Assembly (NCBI GenBank): GCA_020061465.1
Contig: JAGUYG010000040.1
Span: 1 to 64,000, forward strand
DNA: 64,000 nucleotides
Origin: Ignavibacteriales bacterium
Lineage (GTDB): Bacteria > Bacteroidota > Ignavibacteria > Ignavibacteriales > Ignavibacteriaceae
Direction: 5' to 3'
In this document: one piece after another, positions 31,190 to 39,829 of the stretch
Layout: every line of letters starts with the position of its first letter
Numbering within the stretch: position 1 is the stretch's first letter
Position numbers and translations under genes: made by a program
The notes under the pieces: generated by a model
Told to the model about the DNA's origin: nothing
The model's input: only the letters and a program-made list of their open reading frames with translations
Database searches by the model: none

Positions 31190-32794
31190 ATGCCTCGAGT
31201 TAACATCGAAGATTGGAGAGTTGAAGATAAGGAGTTTTGGGATAATAGGGGGAAGAAAATTGCCTACAAAAATTTATTAATTTCAATTCCAGCGTTATTG
31301 CTCGCTTTTGCCGTTTGGATGATGTGGAGTATTATTGCCGCAAAGATGAAAGAGTACGGTTATAACTTCGGATTGATAACCGAGGGTATGAGTCCAAAAG
31401 AAATAACCGACAAACTAAAAGAAATTAATACGCTCTATTATACGCTTCCGGCAATTGCGGGACTTGCCGGAGCAACTCTTCGCATTCCTAATTCATTTTT
31501 AATATCTCTGGGCGGTGGAAGAAACGTAATATTCACTATAACTGCATTACTTCTAATCCCGGTAATCGGCACAGGCATAGCCTTGCGAAATGTCAATACC
31601 CCTTATTTACCGATTGCAATTTTTGCACTTTTATCAGGTATAGGAGGAGGTAACTTCGCATCATCGATGAGTAACATTAGTTACTTCTTCCCTAAGAAAG
31701 TTCAAGGAACTTCGCTTGGTCTTAATGCAGGTATCGGGAATCTCGGAGTGGGAGTTATGCAAAAAGCAATCCCTTGGGTAACAGGAATATTTTTATTCAG
31801 TGCAGTTAATGAAGCAGGAATCGAAATATCAAACGAAGGTCTAACCGGTATTCAAAACGCAGGATGGTTGTGGGTTCCTTTCCTAATAATTTCGGCAATT
31901 CTCGCTTTCTTCGGAATGAACAATGTTATAACCGGAACTCCCAACTTGCCGAATACTTTTCAAGGCATTACCAAAACCTTATATCTCGTGCTGCTCGGAT
32001 TTATAGCCGCGGCGCTCGGCGCATTATCATTAGTGGGTATTGATTTGAATATGTGGATCGTTCTACCGTTTGTAATTTTAGTTACGCTTGCTTTAATGAA
32101 ATACGCTACTCCGAGTGAGATACGAACAAACCTCAATAAACAATTCGCTATTTTCAGCAATAAGCATAACTGGGTAATGACGATTATATATACTATGACA
32201 TTCGGTTCGTTTATTGGTTTTTCAGCGGCATTCCCGAAATTAAGCCAGGATATTTTTATTTATTCAAATGAAGCCGATCCAACTTATATAAATCCAAACG
32301 CACCGGATTTTTTAACATGGGTTTTTATTGGTCCAATGTTAGGAGCACTAATTCGTCCTGTTGGTGGATGGTTGTCAGATAAAGTCAATAGCGGAGCGAA
32401 GGTTACCGAATTCAGTACCATCGCTCAAATTATAGCAACGGTATTAGCTGCATATTTTATTATACTTGCCAAAGAAAGCATAACACCAGAAAATTATTGG
32501 TTGCCGTTTTTTATTTGTTTTATGATTTTATTTCTAACTACAGGAATAGGTAATGGATCAACTTTCAGGAGTATTCCTAACATTTTTACAAAAGAACAAG
32601 CAGGTCCAGTATTGGGATGGACATCAGCAATTGCTGCTTACGGTGCATTTATCATTCCAAAGATTTTTGGTCAGCAAATTGAAAACGGAACACCCGAATA
32701 TGCACTGTACGGCTTCGCTATTTATTATGCGGTATGTTTAGTATTAAACCGATGGTATTATACTCGGAAAAATGCCGAAATAAAAAATCCCTGA
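31190..32794 (+). CDS. narK: NarK-type nitrate/nitrite transporter 2
   Basis: The 534-residue MFS protein of the NarK/NasA type has about twelve helices, the nitrate signature in LNAGIGNLGVGVMQK near residue 180 and the second in the C-terminal half around GGWLSDKVNSG. An insertion after the first helix (about residues 55-80) is hydrophilic. It follows the first transporter by 18 bp. Two different NarK proteins (one proton symport, one nitrate/nitrite antiport) in one operon is a known arrangement in denitrifiers. I cannot tell which type each is. Confidence 0.92.
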   Translation: MPRVNIEDWRVEDKEFWDNRGKKIAYKNLLISIPALLLAFAVWMMWSIIAAKMKEYGYNFGLITEGMSPKEITDKLKEINTLYYTLPAIAGLAGATLRIPNSFLISLGGGRNVIFTITALLLIPVIGTGIALRNVNTPYLPIAIFALLSGIGGGNFASSMSNISYFFPKKVQGTSLGLNAGIGNLGVGVMQKAIPWVTGIFLFSAVNEAGIEISNEGLTGIQNAGWLWVPFLIISAILAFFGMNNVITGTPNLPNTFQGITKTLYLVLLGFIAAALGALSLVGIDLNMWIVLPFVILVTLALMKYATPSEIRTNLNKQFAIFSNKHNWVMTIIYTMTFGSFIGFSAAFPKLSQDIFIYSNEADPTYINPNAPDFLTWVFIGPMLGALIRPVGGWLSDKVNSGAKVTEFSTIAQIIATVLAAYFIILAKESITPENYWLPFFICFMILFLTTGIGNGSTFRSIPNIFTKEQAGPVLGWTSAIAAYGAFIIPKIFGQQIENGTPEYALYGFAIYYAVCLVLNRWYYTRKNAEIKNP

Positions 32795-32974
32795 TTAGTT
32801 ATGTTGTAAGCAATGGTCTTATCAAAAGTTTTACTGAGCGAGCGGACGTAACTCAAGAATTTTTTAGCAGGACTTTTTCTGATATGATTTATAATTTAAC
32901 TATTGAACTGAACGAAAAATATAAATTCGTAGTTTTATTGTTGCAAAACTAAATAACTTTTATAAGGAGATAGG

Positions 32975-33403
32975 ATGAAATTACTGAGTGAATTAATTAA
33001 ATGGTTTGAAAAGCATAACAATCTTGCATATTCATTTATCAGGATCTTTTTGGGCATTGCGTTATTGATTAGGGGATTGATATTGAGTTCTGATCCTCAA
33101 ACGATTACACAATGGATTGGTGCTAACCAATGGTATTGGTGGTATTCTTATATAATAGTTATTCATATTATCGGCGGTTTTCTGTTAGCAATAGGATTTT
33201 CAAGCCGGCTTGCAGCACTTCTGCAAATTCCGGTGCTTATCGGTGCAGTATTCTTTATTCATCTTAAACAAGGTTTGATGAGAGTAGAACAATCTTTAGA
33301 GCTGTCCGTTCTTGTGCTTATTCTTTTAATAATATTTGTCATCTTTGGTTCGGGTGATTTATCGGTGGATAACTATATAGCTAAAAAGAAGTCGAAAGCT
33401 TAA
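32975..33403 (+). CDS. DoxX-family membrane protein
   Basis: The 142-residue protein has four membrane helices, with an arginine and a serine conserved near the first helix (SFIRIFLGIALLIRG). It matches the DoxX/SURF4-like family, members of which are linked to quinone-dependent redox reactions or stress. It is preceded by AAGGAGATAGG, a very strong ribosome site. It is the last gene of the nar segment, before the comM remnant. The role in nitrate respiration is unproven. Confidence 0.8.
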   Translation: MKLLSELIKWFEKHNNLAYSFIRIFLGIALLIRGLILSSDPQTITQWIGANQWYWWYSYIIVIHIIGGFLLAIGFSSRLAALLQIPVLIGAVFFIHLKQGLMRVEQSLELSVLVLILLIIFVIFGSGDLSVDNYIAKKKSKA

Positions 33404-33417
33404 GCTGGAAAACTGAT

Positions 33418-33511
33418 TGCCGATATTTGTTCATCAGAAAATATTTTTCAACAGCATATAAGCTAAGCAATACAATACCGAAGTCTCGATAGGGAGTTGT
33501 GGAATCATTGA
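33418..33511 (+). pseudogene. comM: 3' remnant of comM (diverged, with stop codon)
   Basis: The stretch translates to a copy of the last 30 residues or so of ComM: SSENIF-QHIS-stop-AIQYRS, then LDRELWNH and the stop, with TAA replacing the GAA codon after HIS. Several codons differ only synonymously from the intact gene at 21606-21702 (AGA to CGA, AGC to AGT, TTG to CTC), which shows that the copy comes from a related but diverged comM. The last 22 bases are identical. It marks the right edge of the nar segment. Confidence 0.85.
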
Positions 33512-33523
33512 GGGGGAAAATTT

Positions 33524-33682
33524 CTACCGATTAAATAAATACCTTCCATCTTGTTGATAAAACCAACGAACAGGTAAGCTGGCACAAAGTAAATTTACAC
33601 TGTGGTTAAAGATATGGGCAAGAATAAATGAGGCTCCTCTATTAATTTCGAATTCAATCCATTTAATAGTAAACAGGGTTAT
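33524..33682 (-). pseudogene. Remnant of a CPBP-like membrane protease gene
   Basis: A 52-codon open frame without a start codon on the minus strand encodes KWIEFEINRG and then ASFILAHIFNHSVN, which resembles the last helix of CPBP-type proteases (H-x3-N). The upstream part is missing: a TAA precedes it and the next gene begins shortly after. It sits at the scar next to the comM remnant. The identification rests on a short motif only. Confidence 0.4.
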
Positions 33683-33698
33683 TTATGCTCCAAAAAAT

Positions 33699-34763
33699 TT
33701 ATTGTCTCAGAGATATAACGTCTATAGAATTTAAATAAAAACTTCCCTGCCCATTAATACGAATTCCAACACTGCCTGGCTTAGGTTCGCTTCCGTGCCC
33801 GTGCACAATCATTTTGTTATTTACATACCCTCTGAAGTGAGTTCCATCGCCGATGACTTTTATCTCAATAAAACCTTTATCTGCGAATTTATCTTTTTCA
33901 AAAATTTTTGTTTGTCCATGGCTTTTTCTTGCAAGCGAAATTTCCCCATTACGAATCCTAAGGAAATCATAATTATTATTATCATTAAAATGATGTATAA
34001 ATTCTAATTCACCATCAAATTCATCAACATTTATTTTAGCAGTTATTTGAACACTTTTAATCTTATCGTTGTAGATAAATGTTGCTTCCTTTTGAGGATG
34101 AAACATCATTGCAGAATTTTCTTCATCAAACATCGGGGATACGTCTTCAATGCTGCTTTCAATCCACTTAAATTTTTCTTTAAGGATGGTAACCGTCTGT
34201 GCAGTTGCTATTAATTTCCAGGAACCATTTGTGCCTAACTTGAGGGTTGAATCAGAAATTGATTCATCACTTTTGGTTTCTTTTTCCATTTGTTCAACTT
34301 TTTCTAAAATGTTCCCCGTACCAAGACCATAACCAAAAACTAATTTCGCTCCGTGATCTGCAGTCTGATATAACAAATAAATTCCAGCAAAACCTATGAT
34401 AGTTATAATGAAAAGAATTGCGCGATGTACTTGTTTTTTCCAAAGCCCAATTGTTAATCGCACTGCTGAAAATATTATGAAAAACCAGAGTGTAATTTCA
34501 GCCCAATCAGCGTGATCCGTTACTGCCGGAATCACTTTAGCCGGAATGTCAAGTCCGTCTGCAGCGAAACGACCCGTAAAAAATGTTACAATAATTGACA
34601 GTGTTCCAACAATATATAGAGATAAAGCAGATTTTTCTAACCAGCCAAATTTTTTCAGAAACAGAAAGAGAAAATCAAAAATAACTGCAAATGTTAATAA
34701 TACTATAGGAAAATGAACAATCATCGGGTGAATGTTAGGTGCCCAATCAGGTACTATTTGCAT
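33699..34763 (-). CDS. DUF2231 membrane protein with LamG-like C-terminal domain
   Basis: The 354-residue protein starts with a four-helix DUF2231 membrane domain (MQIVPDWAPNIHPMIVHFPIVL, with two histidines typical of the family, residues 1-140). A linker follows, and then a beta-sandwich domain (residues 180-354) of the DUF1080/concanavalin type with DEFDGELEFIHHFNDNNNYDF and a final SFYLNSIDVISL. DUF2231 proteins occur near copper and cytochrome genes. The second domain is periplasmic or cytoplasmic; the helix topology does not settle which. It is the last gene of the minus-strand metal cluster. Confidence 0.75.
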   Translation of the reverse strand: MQIVPDWAPNIHPMIVHFPIVLLTFAVIFDFLFLFLKKFGWLEKSALSLYIVGTLSIIVTFFTGRFAADGLDIPAKVIPAVTDHADWAEITLWFFIIFSAVRLTIGLWKKQVHRAILFIITIIGFAGIYLLYQTADHGAKLVFGYGLGTGNILEKVEQMEKETKSDESISDSTLKLGTNGSWKLIATAQTVTILKEKFKWIESSIEDVSPMFDEENSAMMFHPQKEATFIYNDKIKSVQITAKINVDEFDGELEFIHHFNDNNNYDFLRIRNGEISLARKSHGQTKIFEKDKFADKGFIEIKVIGDGTHFRGYVNNKMIVHGHGSEPKPGSVGIRINGQGSFYLNSIDVISLRQ

Positions 34764-34807
34764 ATTAAATCCTTGTAAAAAAATTATGATTGAAAATTCT
34801 AAAAAAA

Positions 34808-35638
34808 TTATAAGCCCAAATTCATTTCTGCACTTAAGTTGAAATCGGGACTATAATTGCTCAAGCCTTTTGAGCCGATAAGTGAAAGTGAACTTAATCG
34901 GGCAAGTTTAAAATTTAATCCTAATGAAATTTGTCTCGGTGGTTCATATCCGTTTAGTATTTCGGTGTATGAATTATAATAAAGTAAAATTGAATTACCG
35001 TTTTCGGAAATGAATTTTCCTATTCCTATTCCATAAGTGAGAGGATTCTTATAGTCAATTCCGGGGGGAGCACCCAATTTAATGAAGCCTGCGTCTGCCA
35101 GTAGAGAAAAAGTTCCTATGGATTTTTTGAGATTGAAAGAAACTCCATAATTAAACTTACCGGTTCCAATACCCTTTGTTGCTGTAGGAAATTTTATATT
35201 AGGATTAATTGAAAGATTTACGGACTGCTTATACTCTTGTAAAAATTGATATGAACCATATAAATTAAAATCGCCCAAATCTATTTGCATATTTGACATT
35301 GACATACTACCGAAATCTCCACCATGGTGAGTTTGAATTCTACCCGATGAACCATCGCTTCCCGTACTCGTTGGAATAATCATCATACCGGATTGAGTAA
35401 AGGCGGAATTATTTTGAGCTAAAATGGGTCTAGAACCATAAATGTTAAAGTTTTCTGTTTGGTAACGGATACCGCCGTAAAGCAGATAAAGATTACTATA
35501 CTCATGATAAAAATAACTTCCGCCTGTTAACTGGACTGATGATGTTATAAACCACCTGGACTGCGGATAGTTTCTGATTGAAAAAAACATCATTATAATA
35601 AAAATTAGCAGGCTAAAATATTTGATGCGAATGTTCAT
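34808..35638 (-). CDS. Outer-membrane-type beta-barrel protein, unrecognised
   Basis: I do not recognise the family. The 276-residue protein has an N-terminal signal (LLIFIIMMFFSI) and then alternating hydrophobic strands rich in Y, F, G and N, ending in an aromatic-poor strand. This is the pattern of a small outer-membrane barrel. The segment around residues 90-110 (SSGRIQTHHGG) holds two histidines. It is transcribed with the other metal genes, directly downstream of a broken Met-rich gene. A porin or metal-induced barrel is possible. Confidence 0.6.
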   Translation of the reverse strand: MNIRIKYFSLLIFIIMMFFSIRNYPQSRWFITSSVQLTGGSYFYHEYSNLYLLYGGIRYQTENFNIYGSRPILAQNNSAFTQSGMMIIPTSTGSDGSSGRIQTHHGGDFGSMSMSNMQIDLGDFNLYGSYQFLQEYKQSVNLSINPNIKFPTATKGIGTGKFNYGVSFNLKKSIGTFSLLADAGFIKLGAPPGIDYKNPLTYGIGIGKFISENGNSILLYYNSYTEILNGYEPPRQISLGLNFKLARLSSLSLIGSKGLSNYSPDFNLSAEMNLGL

Positions 35639-35831
35639 TCATATTCTGCATCATATCCTTCATGCGGGCAGACATATTATTCATCCTTCCCATCATTTCC
35701 TGCACTTGAATGTTCATACCTTGCTACTGTTCACTGTGCACGCCGTGGTTATGCTGTGCATTCAAGTTTGATTTGAGCGTTAATAAAAAAATTACAATCA
35801 AACATAACTGAACTATTTTTAACATTTTCAT
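35613..35831 (-). pseudogene. Broken Met/His-rich periplasmic protein gene
   Basis: The frame starts MKMLKIVQLCLIVIF (signal sequence) and runs to SNLNAQHNHGVHSEQ, then meets an in-frame TAG at 35724-35726. The same frame continues with MNIQVQEMMGRMNNMSARM and ends at 35613. The protein is clearly a paralogue of the Met-rich protein at 50987-51439, whose N-terminus ends [25 protein letters not shown] to TAG change would explain the stop. The tail also overlaps the next gene. It is most likely a truncated copy, unless read-through or a short peptide is functional. Confidence 0.8.
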
Positions 35832-35845
35832 TTTATCCTCCAAGC

Positions 35846-36802
35846 TTATTTAATTAATTTATTGAAACTGTAATTTGATAATATGCTGCTCGGGAGATAA
35901 ATATCTCTAATTAATTTCTCTGCATGATTTAACGCTTCTTTTGATTTTTTATATTCACCAGTTAAGCTGTATAAATTGCCCAGTAAATAATAGGCATCTG
36001 CGTCGTCGGGGTATTTACTAATTTCTTCGAGTGTTAGTTTTATTGCATTTTCTATCTCACCTTCAAGATACTTCTGATTTGCCTTTAATAGATTTAGCTG
36101 TTTAAGGTTGGGTGATAGTTCTTCTAACTGGCGAATAAAATTTGCCGATTCGTTTAATTTTCCCTGGTACTGATATAAAATTACTAATCCCTTCAATGCT
36201 TCTGTTAAATTATTACTTATATCTATAGCTCGCTTAAAATTGATTTCAGCCTCATCATAAAGCTCACTTTGAAGATAGAACATTCCAAGTGTCAGGAATA
36301 TTTCACCATTATTAGGATTTATTTTTGCTGCTTGATTAAGTGTAGACACGGCGTTATTCAGATCTCCAGAAGTGCCATAAACAACTCCTAAATTAAACAG
36401 GGCTAACTCATTATCTTGATCTACCTTTACTGCCTTACTAAGAAATTCGACAGCCTTATCATAATTCTGTTCAACAGAGTAAAGAACCCCGAGATTAATC
36501 AACGCATCAATATTGGTTGGCTCAACGCTGAGGATTCTTTTATTATAAAATTTTATTGAAGGTATGTTTTGCTGTGCAACGGCAATTTGGGAAAGATAAA
36601 TCAGGGAATTTAGATCGTCTGGATTTTGTTCAAGATATTTTATGAACATTTTTTTTGCTTCTGTAAATTCATTTATGAGGAAAAGACCTTCTGCCTGCTG
36701 GAACAAAGCAGTTGATGTTTTGTCATTTTCAATTGAAACATTTTGAGCACCGATTTTTACAGATAAGCAAAGTATTACCAAAATATAATATTTGTATTTC
36801 AT
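35846..36802 (-). CDS. Exported TPR protein, copy A
   Basis: The 318-residue protein has a signal sequence ([16 protein letters not shown]) and about seven tandem tetratricopeptide repeats. It is a clear paralogue of the protein at 50020-50973; both contain [12 protein letters not shown] near residue 72. Both lie next to a Met-rich gene (the broken one here). A periplasmic scaffold role is inferred from the repeats. The ribosome site is GAGAGGTG. It shares an operon with the PII-like and YHS genes upstream. Confidence 0.85.
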   Translation of the reverse strand: MKYKYYILVILCLSVKIGAQNVSIENDKTSTALFQQAEGLFLINEFTEAKKMFIKYLEQNPDDLNSLIYLSQIAVAQQNIPSIKFYNKRILSVEPTNIDALINLGVLYSVEQNYDKAVEFLSKAVKVDQDNELALFNLGVVYGTSGDLNNAVSTLNQAAKINPNNGEIFLTLGMFYLQSELYDEAEINFKRAIDISNNLTEALKGLVILYQYQGKLNESANFIRQLEELSPNLKQLNLLKANQKYLEGEIENAIKLTLEEISKYPDDADAYYLLGNLYSLTGEYKKSKEALNHAEKLIRDIYLPSSILSNYSFNKLIK

Positions 36803-36831
36803 ACCACACCTCTCTTTAAGTCAATTATTTA

Positions 36832-37125
36832 TCAAATAAAAGGGAATATACTTTTAGGTTTCCCTTCAACATCTTTTACTAAGAATAAATGATCTGCCGG
36901 TTTACCACAGGTGCCTATGTTATGTATCAAGCTGCGTAAATCTTCTGTTTGGTTTTCTTCACAAAAAAATTCAAACTTTGATATTTGCGAATTGGGTCTG
37001 AAATATTCAGTTACCATTATTTCTTGTATTCCTTCTTTATATAATTCTTCTACAAGCCAATGTATGCGGATTGTATTGACGTAAGCTGTAATTTTTTTAG
37101 GTTTATTCTTTTCTTGATTGTTCAT
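36832..37125 (-). CDS. Divergent PII-like small protein
   Basis: I chose the ATG at 37125 (MNNQEKNK) because it has GAAAGG upstream; a longer frame begins at 37173. The protein of about 97 residues has the PII/CutA-like pattern: an N-terminal strand KKITAYVNTI, an amphipathic helix, a strand with EIMVTEYF, and then FEFFCEENQTEDLRSLIHNIG. It lacks the PII T-loop and nucleotide loop motifs. It overlaps the end of the YHS gene by 23 bp. I read it as a degenerate PII relative in a metal operon; the binding partner is unknown. Confidence 0.6.
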   Translation of the reverse strand: MNNQEKNKPKKITAYVNTIRIHWLVEELYKEGIQEIMVTEYFRPNSQISKFEFFCEENQTEDLRSLIHNIGTCGKPADHLFLVKDVEGKPKSIFPFI

Positions 37126-37324
37126 TTTTGTAATCCTTTCCATAATTTGCGCTAAAATATTTTTCCGGATCATTGTTAAATTCTTGTTTACAAGATTGTG
37201 CGCAAAAGTAAAATATCTTCCCTTTGTAGAAATCTACATCCGCTGCGTACTCAGGTTCTATTCGCATACCACAAACCGGATCACGAACAAGGAAGTCTTC
37301 ATTATTTCTTTTATTAATCAGCAT
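37103..37324 (-). CDS. YHS-domain protein (copy 1)
   Basis: The 73-residue protein has a YHS domain with VRDPVCGMRI near residue 14 and FYFCAQSCKQEF near residue 38. This is the cysteine pattern of metal-binding YHS/TRASH domains seen in copper ATPases and metal sensors. Its start overlaps the stop of the ABC ATPase gene by 7 bp (ATGCTGA), so translation is coupled. It may carry copper or another soft metal in the cytoplasm. Similar domains occur at 44330-46168 and 59625-59810. Confidence 0.85.
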   Translation of the reverse strand: MLINKRNNEDFLVRDPVCGMRIEPEYAADVDFYKGKIFYFCAQSCKQEFNNDPEKYFSANYGKDYKNEQSRKE

Positions 37325-37986
37325 ATTAATTTGCCATCAGATAATTGAATGTTTCTAGTTGAATATTTTTTAAATACCGGATTATGAGTTACCATAATTA
37401 CAGTCTTACCGGTTTGATTTAATTCCAATAAAATATTCATAATATCTTCGCTGGTTTTGCTGTCAAGATTTCCGGTTGGCTCATCTGCTAGAAGTATCAT
37501 CGGATCATTAATAAGTGCTCGGGCAATAGCAACCCTTTGCTGCTCACCGCCGCTTAATTCATTTATCAGTCTTTTACCTTTACTTTCAAGATGAACTTTA
37601 TTTAAAATTGATGAGGCAAGTTCAGCTTGCAGTTTTTTTGAATGACTGTTCGTTGCCAAAGGAAGCTGAACATTTTCAATTACTGTCAAATATGGTATCA
37701 GCTGAAATGATTGAAATACAAAACCTATATACTCTCTCCTGAAATCGGCAAGACGGTTTGCAGAGAGATTGTAAATATCTATCTCATCAATAATAACTTT
37801 ATCTTTAGTAGGTTTATTTAAGCCACCAAGCATTGTTAACAATGTACTTTTGCCAGAACCGGATTCACCCATTAAAGAAATAAATTCACCTTGTTCTATT
37901 TCCAAAGAAATATTGTTTACAGCTATAACTTTTTCGTTACCGCTTTTATATTCTTTTGCTAGATTGTCTATCTGTATTAAGCTCAT
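37318..37986 (-). CDS. LolD/MacB-type ABC ATPase
   Basis: The 222-residue ATPase shows Walker A GESGSGKST near residue 38, signature LSGGEQQRVAIARAL near residue 141, Walker B ILLADEPTGNLD and switch MVTHNP. The subfamily is the one paired with FtsX-like permeases. The permease gene is just upstream on the same strand. The neighbouring DUF2318 gene makes it resemble the ABC part of the P19/FTR1-type iron (or copper) uptake modules of Campylobacter and relatives. That link is inference. Confidence 0.9.
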   Translation of the reverse strand: MSLIQIDNLAKEYKSGNEKVIAVNNISLEIEQGEFISLMGESGSGKSTLLTMLGGLNKPTKDKVIIDEIDIYNLSANRLADFRREYIGFVFQSFQLIPYLTVIENVQLPLATNSHSKKLQAELASSILNKVHLESKGKRLINELSGGEQQRVAIARALINDPMILLADEPTGNLDSKTSEDIMNILLELNQTGKTVIMVTHNPVFKKYSTRNIQLSDGKLIC

Positions 37987-38005
37987 ATCTTTTCCTTTTT
38001 TGTTC

Positions 38006-38056
38006 TTAAACCTTCAAGGTTGCCTGCTGAAAACGAAGTGTTAACCTTGAAGGTTG
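38006..38056. repeat. Inverted-repeat element AACCTTSAAGGTT (copy 1)
   Basis: AACCTTCAAGGTT at 38009-38021 and AACCTTGAAGGTT at 38043-38055 are mutual inverted repeats, and each is nearly palindromic in itself. The element is about 50 bp long and lies between the ABC permease and ATPase genes. Related elements lie at 41742-41791 and 58664-58710. Confidence 0.75.
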
Positions 38057-38064
38057 TTCATCTT

Positions 38065-39243
38065 CTATAGACTTCTGAATGCCACAGTAGGATCGAGCCT
38101 GGCTGCTTTAAGTGCGGGGAGAACACTTGCAAGCAGCCCGGCAAGCACAGCCATTCCGGCTGATGTTAATAAAAGTATGTAGCTAAAATTTATTTCTAAA
38201 CTCTCATTCATACTTAATATTGGTGTTATAATTTTTGCCGCAGCAACACCTATAAAAAATCCTAAAATTCCTGCAGCAAAACTCGCTATCAGAACTTCAA
38301 GAATTATAATTTTTATTATATGCCACCGTTTGAAACCTACAGCCATAAATATTCCGATTTCCCTAGTTCTTTCATTTACAGACGCATTTACATTTGTGAA
38401 GACTATAAGCAATGAGATTATAAGAATTACCGAAGAAATACCGAGAGAGAAATGTTCAAACCTGTGAATGGCAGTCATTTTAGATTCTATGGATTGTTTG
38501 ATAGCAGTTACTTTTGCACCCGGAAGCTTCTCCGAAGACTGTCTGACTATTTCTTCAATCGGACAATCGTAGCAGCGTGCAGCAATTTCAATAAGGCTTA
38601 ATTGGTTTTGCTTGTTGAATAAGATTTGAGCTTTAGTCAAATCTATAAATATCAAGCCATCATCCTGCGACCCGGTTTCATTTAGGATTCCTGTAATTAT
38701 AAACTCTTCATTATTCAGGTTTATTTTTTGATTTAATCCTAATCCTAAAACTTTGTTTACTTCACTTCCAATAACCGTTTCGTTTTCTTTTGCAGGATAT
38801 TTACCGTTAACTTGCCACAATTTCTTTAAGCGGATTTCTTCTTTAAAATCCACACCCGAAACTATTATATTTTTCTCACCTGCTCCGCCTGCGGGATCAA
38901 TTTTAGAAGCAGCAAAAAGCTTTGGCGCTATTATACTCAGGTTATCTCTATTCTTTATTGTTTTAATTAGAGCAATATCATCTTGCTTTAAACTGCCGCT
39001 TTCAAATGTTAAACCTGTAACAGAAACTCCGCCGTAATTAAGATTTAAGCCATCGCTCTTGGGAGTTATCAGCATATTAGCTCCAAACTCATCAAGGTCT
39101 GAGGCTACACTCTGATTAACATTTTCCGAAACAATAAAAAGCGTAACAAACGAAGCAACAGCCAGCAGCAGTCCGGTAACTAAAAATGCAGTTCTTGCTT
39201 TTCTTCGTCTTATACTTTGAAGAGATATGTTATATAATTTCAT
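38065..39243 (-). CDS. FtsX-like ABC permease
   Basis: The 392-residue protein has one N-terminal helix, a large MacB-type periplasmic domain (residues about 40-260), and three C-terminal helices with the FtsX signature (NERTREIGIFMAVGFKRWHI near residue 292). A CYDC motif lies in the periplasmic domain near residue 222, which is unusual and could bind metal or form a disulfide. It pairs with the LolD-type ATPase downstream. MacB-like mechanotransmission of periplasmic work is the family-level role; the client here is unknown. Confidence 0.9.
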   Translation of the reverse strand: MKLYNISLQSIRRRKARTAFLVTGLLLAVASFVTLFIVSENVNQSVASDLDEFGANMLITPKSDGLNLNYGGVSVTGLTFESGSLKQDDIALIKTIKNRDNLSIIAPKLFAASKIDPAGGAGEKNIIVSGVDFKEEIRLKKLWQVNGKYPAKENETVIGSEVNKVLGLGLNQKINLNNEEFIITGILNETGSQDDGLIFIDLTKAQILFNKQNQLSLIEIAARCYDCPIEEIVRQSSEKLPGAKVTAIKQSIESKMTAIHRFEHFSLGISSVILIISLLIVFTNVNASVNERTREIGIFMAVGFKRWHIIKIIILEVLIASFAAGILGFFIGVAAAKIITPILSMNESLEINFSYILLLTSAGMAVLAGLLASVLPALKAARLDPTVAFRSL

Positions 39244-39287
39244 TTAATTTTTTATCCTTGTTCTATCTATATGTCCAACGCCATGGA

Positions 39288-39773
39288 TTAGTTAAGCGGA
39301 ATATTTAGCATAAGCATTGCCGAATTAGTCTGCACATCATATTTCATTGATAGATTTTGATTATATATTTCCGCTGAATATCCGGCATCAAAAGCACTGA
39401 TAATCTTTACTACAACATAACCTGCTAACAAATAATAGAATTGAGTTCGTTCGTTACTTGTCCAGCGTCTATTATCTGTGTAGTCGCTATATGAATAATT
39501 GTGCATTCCCCATCCCCAATTATTACGACCAAGTAATATTGCAGCGGGTATAAAAAGAGCAAGTTCTGCAGTAGTGTATATAATTCCACGTTCCCAATTA
39601 CCTGTGTAGAAATTTCCAAAGGCAACAGGAAGAGGTTGGATAGAAAGCAGCGCAGCAATTGCAGGATCTTTTCCATTCCCGCTGCTCATCATACCTCCAC
39701 TATGATGTTGGGTAAATCCATCGTTTGATGTTATCATAACCAACAAAACGTAAAAATAAATTATTTCTTTCAT
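39288..39773 (-). CDS. Small exported membrane protein, copy A
   Basis: I do not recognise the family. The 161-residue protein has a signal sequence ending near GFTQ, a His/Met-rich stretch (HHSGGMMSSG), and then SIQPLPVAFGNFYTGNWERGIIYTTAE and two or more hydrophobic segments. The protein at 48622-49116 is a close paralogue (about two thirds identical by eye). The NFY-GNWERG core resembles DUF5683-like proteins. Location in the membrane with a metal-related role is suggested by context only. Confidence 0.7.
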   Translation of the reverse strand: MKEIIYFYVLLVMITSNDGFTQHHSGGMMSSGNGKDPAIAALLSIQPLPVAFGNFYTGNWERGIIYTTAELALFIPAAILLGRNNWGWGMHNYSYSDYTDNRRWTSNERTQFYYLLAGYVVVKIISAFDAGYSAEIYNQNLSMKYDVQTNSAMLMLNIPLN

Positions 39774-39829
39774 ATCTAACTCCCTATTTTAAGTTTGGTT
39801 TACGATACTACAATCCTTCATCTTCCATC

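Noticed and set aside
32734-32952. 72-codon frame overlapping the end of the second narK gene
   Set aside because: It overlaps narK by 60 bp in another frame, has no ribosome site and no known pattern. The 180-bp gap between narK and doxX holds nothing else.
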